A stretch of DNA of 64,000 nucleotides from Clostridia bacterium (GCA_017416485.1 JAFQCH010000013.1:1-64000); one strand, 5' to 3'; positions 36,024 to 44,447 are shown, counted from the first letter of the stretch. Numbers and translations: made by a program. The notes: generated from the sequence alone by a model not told the origin.

Positions 36024-37283
36024 TTATATATCGTCTTCAAGATCGCGCATTTTCTTTTTATCCCAAAGAATATACACAACAAAGAGAATCACGGCAAGCA
36101 GAATCACAAAACCGCCTGCGATGTATTTGAGTGTGTCGGCGGTGATGTAATGTTCCACTGCCTGATCGGTGACATCTTCATCCCATACAAAGTCGGAATC
36201 AGGTTCTTCGTAATAGGTGATTTCTTCATGATATGTCACTTCAACCGCTTCGGTTGTGTCTTCAACAACACTGTCGGGCTCAACACTTTCAACCTCATTT
36301 GTCAATTCGACCACGGGAACGGTCAGCTCTTCACTGCTGTCAATCTCCACTGCGGGAACGGTGGAGGCCGGCGGATAGGTGGTCATTTCGGCATATCCGG
36401 AATCCACGGGAACGGTTACGGAAGCGTCTTCATTCACACGCATGATGTCCTCTGCGGTCCTGATGAAGGTCATTTCAAACATTTCCGTCCAGGTCGTGGA
36501 TTCATAGTAGTACATATTGAGGTAGTCCGTAAGGATGTAATAGGCATTATCGTCCATGATCCTCATGGTGTAAAGACCGGGACAGTACCAGGTTGTGTAG
36601 GTGCCGTCCGTGTTCATGAAATAGAGGAAAATATAATGCCCTTCGTCTTCGCCGAACAGTTCAATATAGCGGTTATAGAGATAATTATCCACCGTTTCCC
36701 AATCGGGGTCATAGTTACCGTCGATATTGTCAATGATAAGCAGATACGGCTGCACACCCGTCCACTCGTAGAAATAATTGAGAGCCGCTTCAAGATCCTC
36801 GGATTCATTGTCAAAACTGAGCAAGCCTGCCTGATCTTCGTACCACGTGTCAATGGGGGTGCAAAGGCTTGCATCGAGCTTTGTGCGATCCCCCTCAACG
36901 GGGGTTATGTAATATTCGGAATCCCAGTCGACATCTCCGATTATGACAGAATCAACCTCTTCCCATATGTCGGGCTCTGCGTATGCACCGAGATCGGAAA
37001 ACAGATTTCCGACCATGGAAAGAACAGGTCCGCCTGCGAAGACTGCAATGAAAATCACCGCTATGATCATAGATCGGATTCTTTTCTTTGTATCCTCTTC
37101 TCCATTCGGATTGTCGGGTGAATCGGTGTAAAAGCTGCCTGTGCCTCTGGGCACACCGCTTCGGAAGGTTCTGTTGGAGCCTGACGAAAAACCGCCGTGC
37201 GAACCGCCTGAAAATCCTCCGCCGCGAGCACCGCCGCCGATGCCGCCACCTCCGCTTCTGCCTCCTCCTGTGGGTCCGGGCAT
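36024..37283 (-). CDS. TPM-domain membrane protein with Gly-rich N-terminus, paralogue 1
   Basis: The 419-residue protein starts MPGPTGGGRSGGGG, a Gly/Ser-rich cytoplasmic segment of about 60 residues. A membrane anchor follows (about 75-95), then an extracellular TPM-like domain (CTPIDTWYEDQAGLLS, TGVQPYLLIIDNIDG, FGEDEGHYIFLYFM), an acidic linker rich in Val/Glu/Thr and a second membrane segment (about 385-410). TPM domains occur in membrane-protein quality control and phosphatase-like proteins. It shares the N-terminus and TPM block with the protein at 38181-38987 but has the additional C-terminal anchor. GGAG precedes ATG 37283. Confidence 0.8.
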   Translation of the reverse strand: MPGPTGGGRSGGGGIGGGARGGGFSGGSHGGFSSGSNRTFRSGVPRGTGSFYTDSPDNPNGEEDTKKRIRSMIIAVIFIAVFAGGPVLSMVGNLFSDLGAYAEPDIWEEVDSVIIGDVDWDSEYYITPVEGDRTKLDASLCTPIDTWYEDQAGLLSFDNESEDLEAALNYFYEWTGVQPYLLIIDNIDGNYDPDWETVDNYLYNRYIELFGEDEGHYIFLYFMNTDGTYTTWYCPGLYTMRIMDDNAYYILTDYLNMYYYESTTWTEMFEMTFIRTAEDIMRVNEDASVTVPVDSGYAEMTTYPPASTVPAVEIDSSEELTVPVVELTNEVESVEPDSVVEDTTEAVEVTYHEEITYYEEPDSDFVWDEDVTDQAVEHYITADTLKYIAGGFVILLAVILFVVYILWDKKKMRDLEDDI

Positions 37284-37328
37284 AGAAAACACTCCTTTCA
37301 AAAAAATGGGAATAAACTTCAAAAATTC

Positions 37329-38108
37329 TTATGCATCCTGTGCCGTTTCGATTGCTTCTTCAACGGCTTGTCGGATGGCTGAAAGCATAAATTCAATAAA
37401 GCAGGTGGAATCAGCGGCATTGTTTGCATGGTTGATTGCCGCATAATATTCATCCTGCCGTTTACTGATGACCGATTCCACGGGAAGCCATGCAAAAACG
37501 GGATTCCATTTAGACAGCAAAAGCGTGTGCCAGAGTCTTCCGACCCGTCCGTTGCCGTCTGCAAAGGGGTGGATGAGTTCAAATTCATAGTGAAAAACAC
37601 AACTTTTGATCAGCATGTGTGCATCACTGTTGTGTGTCCATGTCAGTAATTTTTCCACAAGATCGGGAACATACTGCGGCAAGGTGCCGAAATGCAGAAT
37701 ATTGCCTTTTCCATCTACAACACCGACAGGCCCGGAACGGAAGAATCCGCTTTCTTCCACAAGACCGCGTGTCATAATACCATGTGCAAGAAGAAGATGG
37801 TCAACACTGTAAGGATTCAGTTCGTCCATGCGTTCATAAATTTCATACGCATTTTTGACTTCCTCAATATCTTTGGGTGGGGCGAGCACAGTCTTTCCGT
37901 TTAGTACAGCGGTAATCTGTTTGGTGCTCAAGGAATTCTGCTCAATGGCAAGCGTTCCCTGCAAGGTGTGAATACGGTTTGTTTTACGAAGAGTCGGGCT
38001 TGCGGTCAGGCCGTGTATTTCGGTCAGCCTGCCGAGCAAATCCGTGATCGCGGCAACTTCTTCGCGTATTTCGTTTGTAACCGTAAAAGGCGGGTTCTTG
38101 ATCCTCAT
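37329..38108 (-). CDS. Fic-domain AMPylase-like protein with N-terminal inhibitory helix
   Basis: The 259-residue protein has the complete Fic motif HPFADGNGRVGR (180-191) with catalytic His180. The N-terminal TLAIEQNSLS (from Thr52) matches the class II inhibitory helix, with Glu56 as the glutamate that blocks ATP. The protein can therefore hold itself inactive. Fic enzymes transfer AMP or other nucleotide parts to target proteins. It has its own promoter (38149-38177) and lies between two TPM-domain paralogues. GGAGGTG serves the ATG. Confidence 0.92.
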   Translation of the reverse strand: MRIKNPPFTVTNEIREEVAAITDLLGRLTEIHGLTASPTLRKTNRIHTLQGTLAIEQNSLSTKQITAVLNGKTVLAPPKDIEEVKNAYEIYERMDELNPYSVDHLLLAHGIMTRGLVEESGFFRSGPVGVVDGKGNILHFGTLPQYVPDLVEKLLTWTHNSDAHMLIKSCVFHYEFELIHPFADGNGRVGRLWHTLLLSKWNPVFAWLPVESVISKRQDEYYAAINHANNAADSTCFIEFMLSAIRQAVEEAIETAQDA

Positions 38109-38148
38109 AAAACACCTCCGTATTCGCTTTATTGTTGGGTGATATTAT

Positions 38149-38177
38149 ATTATACTGTAAATATTCATTTTTTTCAA
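38149..38177 (-). promoter_or_regulatory. Promoter of the Fic gene
   Basis: On the minus strand TTGAAA (38177-38172) and TATAAT (38154-38149) are spaced by 17 bases, just downstream of the preceding stop codon. Confidence 0.75.
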
Positions 38178-38180
38178 GAC

Positions 38181-38987
38181 TTAACCGCCGAAACCGTACA
38201 CATCAACCGGTTCTGTAAACTGCACGGTCGGTTCTTCACGCGGCGGATAGGTGATCAATTCCGCGGTATGCACAAAGGCGTTGGCAAACATTTCGCCGTA
38301 TGTTTCGGTCTGCCGATAATACCATGCAATGCAATCCATAAGCATGGACGAAATCTCGTCATCCACCACCGTCACGGCATCCAGCCCGGGGATGTAATAC
38401 AGGGTGTAAGACGTGTCCCTGTGGGCAAGGTAGAGGAAAATATAATGCCCTTCGTCTTCACCGAACAGTTCCGCATAGCGGTTTGTAAGGTAAGTTTCCA
38501 CCGCTTCCCGATCGGGCTTTTTATCGCCGTCGATTGCATCAAGCATCAGCAGATACGGTTGCACCCCTGTTTTTTCATAAAAACGGGCAAGTGCCGCTTC
38601 GACCTGTGTTTTTTCGTCTATGCTCTGCAAAAGCCCCGCTTCATCTTCAAGCCATTTGTCAATGGGGGTGCAACGCACGGAAGACAATTTTGTGCGTTCA
38701 ACGGCTTCGATTGAAAGAGGTGCATCTGCATCCGATGAAACAATTTCTCTGCCGATCAGCACTGCGATGGTGACAAACACTGCCAGAAACGCAACAACGA
38801 TCACAACGGCGTGTTTTACACTGCCGCTGCCCCGTTTGCCTGAAATGAGGTTGTAAGGGCTTGGTGCGGGTGTGCCGCCGATGTTGCGGTTACCGTAAAC
38901 ACCGCCGTAAACGCCGCTGTTGCCGCCGGTTGTGCCGCCACCGCGTGCACCGCCGCCGCTTCTGCCTCCGCCGACAGGTCCGGGCAT
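38181..38987 (-). CDS. TPM-domain membrane protein with Gly-rich N-terminus, paralogue 2
   Basis: The 268-residue protein shares MPGPVGGGRSGGGARGGG, a single anchor (about 70-90) and the block CTPIDKWLEDEAGLLQ / TGVQPYLLMLDAIDGD / FGEDEGHYIFLYLA with the paralogue at 36024-37283. It lacks the second membrane segment. The shared N-terminal 18 residues suggest a conserved cytoplasmic docking tail. AGGAG precedes ATG 38987. The Fic gene follows but has its own promoter. Confidence 0.8.
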   Translation of the reverse strand: MPGPVGGGRSGGGARGGGTTGGNSGVYGGVYGNRNIGGTPAPSPYNLISGKRGSGSVKHAVVIVVAFLAVFVTIAVLIGREIVSSDADAPLSIEAVERTKLSSVRCTPIDKWLEDEAGLLQSIDEKTQVEAALARFYEKTGVQPYLLMLDAIDGDKKPDREAVETYLTNRYAELFGEDEGHYIFLYLAHRDTSYTLYYIPGLDAVTVVDDEISSMLMDCIAWYYRQTETYGEMFANAFVHTAELITYPPREEPTVQFTEPVDVYGFGG

Positions 38988-39019
38988 AAAAACACTCCTT
39001 TCAACCGTAAAAAAACAAA

Positions 39020-40012
39020 TCACATTTTGTCAGCCTGATAAGAGATCAGGCATTCTCTTAATTCATCACTGATGAACACATCGGGGTTGGCTTTGATGAC
39101 TTCATTATACACTTGTGCATACAGCTGCCTGTGGTGCAAAAACACAAACGGCAGTTTAATTCTGTGCCTGAAGCCGTGGCAACGCAATTGCAGATATAAA
39201 ATCCTTTTGCCGATGCGTTTGGCATCAATGCTGAAAATATCCGCATAGCGCACTTGCACGGTCTTTGCGGAACGGAAACTGACAAAACGGAATGCATAAA
39301 AACGGATGTATGTATCATGCAGCTCTGCATATCGACTCATTTCCCCACTGGCGAAACCGATAACAACTGCAATGATTATAGCAAGTGAAGCCAATCCCCT
39401 TGCATCAATCGCTCGGTTGATGCACAAAACAAAAAGATACAAGCAACCGAGAAGCAACGGCAGATAATGCAACAACACATACAGGCGGCTTATCGGGTAT
39501 CGGCTTCGTTGTTGCAAAACGATTTTTTCTGTTAATATACGGCGGTTGCGAACCATCAGCAGCACAGTCATGGTAGTGCGCAACAAAACCGCAACCGATG
39601 CATACAAGCCGAGTGTAAACGACAAAAGCAGTTTCTGCACGGCATCGGGAACATATAACGGGTTCAAAACAGGCTTAACAATATCAGGTAAAGAATAATA
39701 AATATTCGGCAGATCTGAAAATTCAACATAAGAAAGCAATAACAATGCGCCCCATGTGCCGCAACTGATCAGAAAACAATACGCGGGTTTATTTTTGTCG
39801 ACTTCATTTTCGGTTATGATCCAAAAGATGAAAGCAGACAAAGCGACACCGAGCAAAATAAAAAACACATTGACCCATGTATCCTGTGCCCAATAAGAGG
39901 AGGTCGCATAGATGCACAGCAGAAAGGTGACCGCAAAACTGATAATCCCGTCCAGCACAGCAAAAAGCATTTTCTTTTCCCACCCGCCGAGCCGTTTGAG
40001 TTTTTCAAACAT
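39020..40012 (-). CDS. Polytopic membrane protein with cytoplasmic PH-like C-terminus
   Basis: I do not recognise a family. The 330-residue protein has about six hydrophobic segments within the first 225 residues. A soluble C-terminal 100 residues (LHDTYIRFYAFRFVSFRSAK, then YADIFSIDAKRIGKRILYLQ) follow the pattern of bacterial PH-like domains after membrane segments. AGGAAG precedes ATG 40012. It lies 32 bases upstream of TPM paralogue 2 and may share its transcript. Confidence 0.7.
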   Translation of the reverse strand: MFEKLKRLGGWEKKMLFAVLDGIISFAVTFLLCIYATSSYWAQDTWVNVFFILLGVALSAFIFWIITENEVDKNKPAYCFLISCGTWGALLLLSYVEFSDLPNIYYSLPDIVKPVLNPLYVPDAVQKLLLSFTLGLYASVAVLLRTTMTVLLMVRNRRILTEKIVLQQRSRYPISRLYVLLHYLPLLLGCLYLFVLCINRAIDARGLASLAIIIAVVIGFASGEMSRYAELHDTYIRFYAFRFVSFRSAKTVQVRYADIFSIDAKRIGKRILYLQLRCHGFRHRIKLPFVFLHHRQLYAQVYNEVIKANPDVFISDELRECLISYQADKM

Positions 40013-40195
40013 TGTTTTCACTTCCTCTCTGTTCTGTTTACAGTATATCATATTTCCCGCCGAAAGAAAACAGCAGAATGTGCAAAAAAGGGGAAGGTAT
40101 TTTTACAAAAAATGCAAAATATGAAAAGACACAAATATGCCACAACTTTGCAACAATCTCCCCACAAAAACAACACAAGCGCACTTGTTTGATAC
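40013..40195. other. Intergenic region between divergent genes
   Basis: This AT-rich gap of about 180 bases separates the membrane protein gene (leftward) from the GH3-type enzyme gene (rightward). A plausible minus-strand -10 (TATACT near 40046) lies in it. I see no hairpin or small gene. Confidence 0.5.
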
Positions 40196-40224
40196 TTGCA
40201 AAATAAAACATTTTCTGCTATAAT
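40196..40224 (+). promoter_or_regulatory. Promoter of the GH3-type adenylating enzyme
   Basis: TTGCAA (40196-40201) and TATAAT (40219-40224) are 17 bases apart. Confidence 0.75.
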
Positions 40225-40262
40225 GTTTATGATTGTTGAAAAACTGCTTGGGAGGATATTGT

Positions 40263-41939
40263 ATGACCATTTTTTCCAAATTCGGCGTCATCGGCGGCAA
40301 AATGGTGCACAGAGGCATGCACCATTACACATCCTGTGCCATGGAAACACAGGAAAAGACCCTTTTGAACATCATGAATCGCAACAAAAATTGCGAACTG
40401 GGCAAAAAGTACGGCTTTGCAGACATCAAGAATTTGCGCGATTTTCAGGATAAAGTTCCGCTTTCCACCTTTGAAGACTATGCACCCCTCATCGACAGCA
40501 TGATCGACGAAGGCAAAGAAAACATCATCACAAGCGATAAAATCAAGCGTTACTGCTCGTCTTCGGGCTCGGTCGGCAAGCCGAAGCTGCAGCCCAAAAC
40601 CGCAAAGGACGTTCTGAATATGTACCTGATGGGCTTTGTGGGCACGCCCGGCTGTGCGGCTCTGCACTTTGAAAAGCAGGGCATCAAGAAGCTGCCCCCG
40701 CAGATGGGTCCGCTGCTCATTTCCCTCAACGGCCATCCGCTGAAAAACGGCATGCCCTGCAACGGTGCAGGTCAGGTTCCGTTTTTGCTGCTCAAGCCGT
40801 TTTTGCACCACTTCACCACCACCCCCGACGATATTCTGTTCCCCGAAGACGAAGAAGGAACGGATATGTCTTACTTCCAGCTTCGTTTCTGCCTTGTCAA
40901 CAAAAAGGTTACATACCTCGGTTCCATGGTTATCACCCTGCTGTCGAATATGTTCGAATATCTCGAAGAAAACTGGGAAATGCTGTGCGATGATATTGAA
41001 ACGGGTATCATAAACGAATCCATCCGTTGCCCGAAATCGCTTCGTGACAAGTACGGCAAGATGAAGCCCAACCCCGCACGCGCCGCGGAACTTCGCGCGA
41101 TCTTCAGAGAAGGCTTTGACAAGCCCGTGGCGCAGCGCATCTGGCCGGAACTGCTGTGGGGTTACGGCATGATCAGTTCCACCCTTGCTGTTTACATGGA
41201 CAAGCTCAAAAAGTATGTCGGCGACCTGCCGATGCACAACATGGGCTATGCTGCTTCCGAAGGCTACATGGCAATTCCCGTGGAACTGGATGCCAATGAC
41301 TATGTGCTTCTGCCCAGAAGTATCATCTATGAATTCCTGCCCGTGGATGCCCCCGAAGGCACAAGACCGCTGCTTCTTGACGAAATCGAAGTGGGCAAGG
41401 ATTATGAAATCATCATCACCAATTTCTCGGGACTGTACCGTTACCGCATTCTCGATATCGTGCGTGTGACGGGTGAATTCAATCAGTCCAAGAAAATCGA
41501 ATTCCTGTACCGTTCCAACATGGGACTGAACCTTGCCAACGAAAAAACCACCACACAGATGCTTGACTGGGTTGCAGAACAGTTGCAGAAAAAATATGAC
41601 ATCAATTTCAAGGGTCATTCCTTCTATTCCGACACCGATTCCAAACCGCCCCGCTATGCTATGCTTGTGGAAACCGATTCCGACATTCCCACCACCCGCA
41701 AAGCGGAATTTGAAGCAGATATCGACCAATTCTTCCGCGAAAGCAACGGCAAGTACGACAAGTACAGACATTGGGGCATGATCGGCGACCCGGTTGTGTA
41801 CCAACTCGAAAAAGGCGCTTACGACGACTACAAGGCTTCGCTTGTTGCACAGGGCAGAGTGCTCAACCAGATCAAACCCGTCATCGTTATCAACACCCCC
41901 GAACGCAAGGAATTCTTCTTTGGAAAAGTAAAGAAATAA
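40263..41939 (+). CDS. GH3 (auxin-responsive type) acyl-adenylating family protein
   Basis: The 558-residue protein belongs to the plant-like GH3 branch of acyl-adenylate enzymes, which attach amino acids to small carboxylic acids. The phosphate loop CSSSGSVGKPK (about 100-110) opens the ATP site, and LLLDEIEVGKDYEIIITNFSGLYRYRILD contains the conserved YRYR hinge. A C-terminal cap domain follows. Bacterial members are of unknown substrate. GGAGG lies 8 bases before ATG 40263, and the gene has its own promoter and a strong terminator, so it is monocistronic. Confidence 0.88.
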   Translation: MTIFSKFGVIGGKMVHRGMHHYTSCAMETQEKTLLNIMNRNKNCELGKKYGFADIKNLRDFQDKVPLSTFEDYAPLIDSMIDEGKENIITSDKIKRYCSSSGSVGKPKLQPKTAKDVLNMYLMGFVGTPGCAALHFEKQGIKKLPPQMGPLLISLNGHPLKNGMPCNGAGQVPFLLLKPFLHHFTTTPDDILFPEDEEGTDMSYFQLRFCLVNKKVTYLGSMVITLLSNMFEYLEENWEMLCDDIETGIINESIRCPKSLRDKYGKMKPNPARAAELRAIFREGFDKPVAQRIWPELLWGYGMISSTLAVYMDKLKKYVGDLPMHNMGYAASEGYMAIPVELDANDYVLLPRSIIYEFLPVDAPEGTRPLLLDEIEVGKDYEIIITNFSGLYRYRILDIVRVTGEFNQSKKIEFLYRSNMGLNLANEKTTTQMLDWVAEQLQKKYDINFKGHSFYSDTDSKPPRYAMLVETDSDIPTTRKAEFEADIDQFFRESNGKYDKYRHWGMIGDPVVYQLEKGAYDDYKASLVAQGRVLNQIKPVIVINTPERKEFFFGKVKK

Positions 41940-41943
41940 ATAA

Positions 41944-41978
41944 AAAATCGGTTTGCCATTGACAAACCGATTTTTTTT
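41944..41978. terminator. Bidirectional terminator after the GH3-type gene
   Basis: AAAATCGGTTTG pairs with CAAACCGATTTT and has T runs on both strands. On the minus strand it can also end the small-peptide mRNA. The -35 box of a rightward promoter overlaps its loop and right arm. Confidence 0.85.
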
Positions 41979-41987
41979 GCATATAAT
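41959..41987 (+). promoter_or_regulatory. Consensus promoter for the antisense RNA
   Basis: TTGACA (41959-41964) and TATAAT (41982-41987) are perfect, with a 17-base spacer lying in the terminator's right arm. The next coding sequence on this strand is more than 300 bases away, so a non-coding transcript is the likely product. Confidence 0.8.
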
Positions 41988-41993
41988 AAAGCC

Positions 41994-42082
41994 ATAGAGG
42001 CAACCGTATAAAGCGGTTGGCGTAACAGTTTTTTATTTATTTAAACAACCGTCACTGGCCAGAGTGGCGGTTGTTGCTTTTT
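41994..42082 (+). ncRNA. Candidate antisense small RNA
   Basis: The predicted transcript of about 89 bases starts seven bases after the -10 box. It contains a first hairpin (CAACCG/CGGTTG, 42001-42019) and ends at a terminator hairpin (arms 42044-42056 and 42063-42075) followed by GCTTTTT. It is antisense to the end of the 29-residue peptide gene and to the 3' part of its mRNA. Its GGCAACCG could also pair with CGGTTGGC in the peptide mRNA leader. There is no open frame with a ribosome binding site. The role as antitoxin is inference. Confidence 0.6.
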
Positions 42083-42141
42083 ACCTTGATTCTTATTGTA
42101 ACGGTTATGTTACGAATATGAAATGTAATGGTAATGGGCAT
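42052..42141 (-). CDS. 29-residue beta-patterned basic peptide, candidate type I toxin
   Basis: The peptide (MPITITFHIRNITVTIRIKV followed by nine polar, basic residues) alternates hydrophobic and polar residues and would form amphipathic beta strands rather than a membrane helix. AAAGGAGGTGATC, an almost full match to the 16S rRNA tail, lies seven bases upstream of the ATG. It is enclosed in a CCTCC-GAAA-GGAGG hairpin. The gene has its own perfect promoter at 42204-42232. Its stop codon lies within the terminator hairpin of the convergent antisense RNA. I do not recognise a named family; the layout is that of type I toxin genes. Confidence 0.7.
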   Translation of the reverse strand: MPITITFHIRNITVTIRIKVKSNNRHSGQ

Positions 42142-42149
42142 GCAGATCA

Positions 42150-42163
42150 CCTCCTTTCGGAGG
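42150..42163 (-). promoter_or_regulatory. Hairpin enclosing the Shine-Dalgarno of the small peptide
   Basis: On the minus strand CCTCC-GAAA-GGAGG forms a five-pair stem closed by a GNRA tetraloop, with the ribosome binding site as the 3' arm. It should restrict ribosome entry on the full-length mRNA. Confidence 0.8.
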
Positions 42164-42203
42164 AAATCGCCAACCGCCTTCCGGCTCCTTTATGACCAAC
42201 ACA

Positions 42204-42232
42204 ATTATACAGCTTGTGTGTATTTTTGTCAA
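42204..42232 (-). promoter_or_regulatory. Consensus promoter of the small peptide mRNA
   Basis: On the minus strand TTGACA (42232-42227) and TATAAT (42209-42204) are perfect, with a 17-base spacer. The predicted leader is about 56 bases. Confidence 0.85.
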
Positions 42233-42254
42233 CATTCCTGCTCCGTAATTTTTA

Positions 42255-42283
42255 TTGACAGCATCGTGTGCTTGCATTACAAT
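42255..42283 (+). promoter_or_regulatory. Promoter of the acyltransferase gene
   Basis: TTGACA (42255-42260) and TACAAT (42278-42283) are 17 bases apart, 30 bases before the start codon. Confidence 0.8.
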
Positions 42284-42312
42284 AAAATCAACTGATTGAC
42301 GAGGTAAATTGC

Positions 42313-43383
42313 ATGAAAAAAGATATTCAACTCCCGTTTTTGAAAAACATTTCCGACGGTGCACCGCTGAACCGACAAAGCAACTGCATTTCCCTGTTGC
42401 GGCTTGTTGCCGCTTTGAGTGTGTTTGCGGGGCATGCGTCCGTGCATTTGCAGGTGGAACTTCCCAAGGTCGCCGTGTGGGCGCATTCGCTTTTTGACGG
42501 TGTGCCGATTTTCTTCTTCATCAGCGGTTTTCTCATTTACCATTCCCTGACAAAAAACAGCGACCTGAAAATCTTTGCAAGCAAGCGGCTTTTGCGGCTG
42601 TATCCCGAATTATGGTGTGCGGTGGGGTTGAGCGTTGTGTCCTTGTTGGTGCTTTACAGAGAACAGTTGCAGGCACTTCCCTTTGCGGCATGGATCGCAA
42701 CGCAAAGCAGTGTGCTGCAATTCTGGACACCCGACTGTCTGCGCGGTTTCGGTTGCGGCACCCCCAACGGCTCGCTGTGGACGGTGGGTGTGATGGTGCA
42801 GAGTTACATCGTCATTTTCATTCTGTTCCGTTTTCTGCATAATCGCCCGATTTGGCGTTGGGTGGGAGTAACGGCGGTGTCCGTCATGTGCAATGCGGCA
42901 ACCCCCTTGTTGGAAAAATTCCTGCCCGCCATCCTCGTCAAACTGTACGGACAGACATTTCTGCCCTATCTCTGGATTTTCCTCATCGGTGCTTTTTTGA
43001 GTGCGTATTTCAACAAGCTGATGCCGTTTTGCAAGAAGTTCTGGTATCTGTTTTTTGCCGTGGCAGTGATTTTTAACTTCACGAACTTCGATTTCGGACA
43101 GTACGGCGTGCTCAAAACGCTGTTCTTTGCCCCTGCGCTTTTGGGTTTTGCCTATTTCTTCCCGAGGCTCAACATAAAGCACGACATCACCTACGGACTG
43201 TATCTGTATCACATGGTGGTGCTCAACGTGTTCATCCACCTCGGGCACACGGGCAGTTACGCGGTTTTCTTTATTGCCTTGGCAATCACGGCGGTGTTGT
43301 CTGCCATCAGTTACATTGCCATCGGAAGAATTTACAGGAATAAGAAAAAAAAGGAGATTCAACATGCAAATCAGCAACATTGA
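42313..43383 (+). CDS. Acyltransferase 3 family membrane protein
   Basis: The 356-residue protein has about ten membrane segments and the family start: SCISLLRLVAALSVFAGHA with the conserved His in helix 1, followed by DGVPIFFFISGFLIY. Such proteins (OatA N-terminal/OafA type) move acyl groups onto sugars of lipopolysaccharide-like or wall polymers. The soluble SGNH partner, often fused, is here a separate overlapping gene. An ACGAGG box precedes the ATG. Confidence 0.92.
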   Translation: MKKDIQLPFLKNISDGAPLNRQSNCISLLRLVAALSVFAGHASVHLQVELPKVAVWAHSLFDGVPIFFFISGFLIYHSLTKNSDLKIFASKRLLRLYPELWCAVGLSVVSLLVLYREQLQALPFAAWIATQSSVLQFWTPDCLRGFGCGTPNGSLWTVGVMVQSYIVIFILFRFLHNRPIWRWVGVTAVSVMCNAATPLLEKFLPAILVKLYGQTFLPYLWIFLIGAFLSAYFNKLMPFCKKFWYLFFAVAVIFNFTNFDFGQYGVLKTLFFAPALLGFAYFFPRLNIKHDITYGLYLYHMVVLNVFIHLGHTGSYAVFFIALAITAVLSAISYIAIGRIYRNKKKKEIQHANQQH

Positions 43384-44416
43384 CACCCATTTTGCCGTGC
43401 AGGAGCATTTTACACAAGACGGCTTTTCCTTTTTTGATGTGCGGCAGGCACCGTTCAGCGTGCACGGTGTGTTTTTTGAAGACGGAAAATTCCGCCGCAT
43501 GCCCGAATCCGTTGCAAAAACGGTCAGCGACGGTGTGCATTTTCTGCACACCAACACCGCCGGCGGCAGAGTGCGTTTTTCAACCGACAGCGAAATCATC
43601 TGCATCCGCGTGAAAACCGCCAACGAAGGCAAGATGCCGCATTTTCCGTTCACGGGAAGCATCGGCTTTGACCTGCACACGGGTGCACGCTATGTGGGCA
43701 CATTCATTCCGCCCTTTGATGTAAAAGGCGGATATGAAAGCCGCCTTGTGATTCCCGAAGACCTGCGTGACGGAACAATGCGCACTTATACTCTGCACCT
43801 GCCGCTGTATGCGGATGTCTGTCAGATACTCATCGGCATTTCCGAAGATGCCGCTTTACAGCCTGCACCCGCTTATACGTACCCCGTTCCCGTGGTGTAT
43901 TACGGCTCATCCATCACACAGGGCGGCTGTGCTTCGCGACCGGGCAATGCGTATGAAAATATTGTTTCTTATGAACTGGACTGCGACCACATCAATCTCG
44001 GTTTTTCGGGCAATGCAAAAGGCGAAGACACGATGATCGACTACCTCGCGGGGCTTGATATGAGCGTGTTTGTGTGCGATTATGACCACAATGCACCCTC
44101 CGCAGAGCATTTGCAGAACACGCATGAAAAGCTGTTCAAGGCAGTGCGTGCAAAGCACCCCACACTGCCCGTGGTATTCATGACCAGACCCCAGCCTTAT
44201 CTGAATGAGGATGAAAAAAGCCGCCTGCAAATTGTGCAGACGACGTATGAAAATGCCCTTGCCAACGCAGACAGGAATGTGTATTTTATTCCAGGACCGC
44301 AACTGCTCAATGATGCAGTGCGCAACACCGCCCTTGTGGACAATTGCCACCCCAACGACAGCGGATTTGTGAGCATGGCAAACGCAGTGACAGAGGTTTT
44401 GCGGGGAATTCTGTGA
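43364..44416 (+). CDS. SGNH esterase with N-terminal beta-sandwich domain
   Basis: The 350-residue protein has an N-terminal beta domain (about 1-160) and a SsfX3-like SGNH hydrolase domain: YYGSSITQGG (Ser), NLGFSGNAKGE (Gly/Asn blocks), DYDHNAPS and DNCHPNDSGF (Asp, His). AAGGAG precedes the ATG, which lies inside the last codons of the acyltransferase gene (20-base overlap), so the two are translationally coupled. No signal peptide is seen. A deacylase acting on the acyltransferase product or precursor is likely. Confidence 0.88.
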   Translation: MQISNIDTHFAVQEHFTQDGFSFFDVRQAPFSVHGVFFEDGKFRRMPESVAKTVSDGVHFLHTNTAGGRVRFSTDSEIICIRVKTANEGKMPHFPFTGSIGFDLHTGARYVGTFIPPFDVKGGYESRLVIPEDLRDGTMRTYTLHLPLYADVCQILIGISEDAALQPAPAYTYPVPVVYYGSSITQGGCASRPGNAYENIVSYELDCDHINLGFSGNAKGEDTMIDYLAGLDMSVFVCDYDHNAPSAEHLQNTHEKLFKAVRAKHPTLPVVFMTRPQPYLNEDEKSRLQIVQTTYENALANADRNVYFIPGPQLLNDAVRNTALVDNCHPNDSGFVSMANAVTEVLRGIL

Positions 44417-44447
44417 TTTAGGGTGACGGGGGGGGGTAATCCGAACC

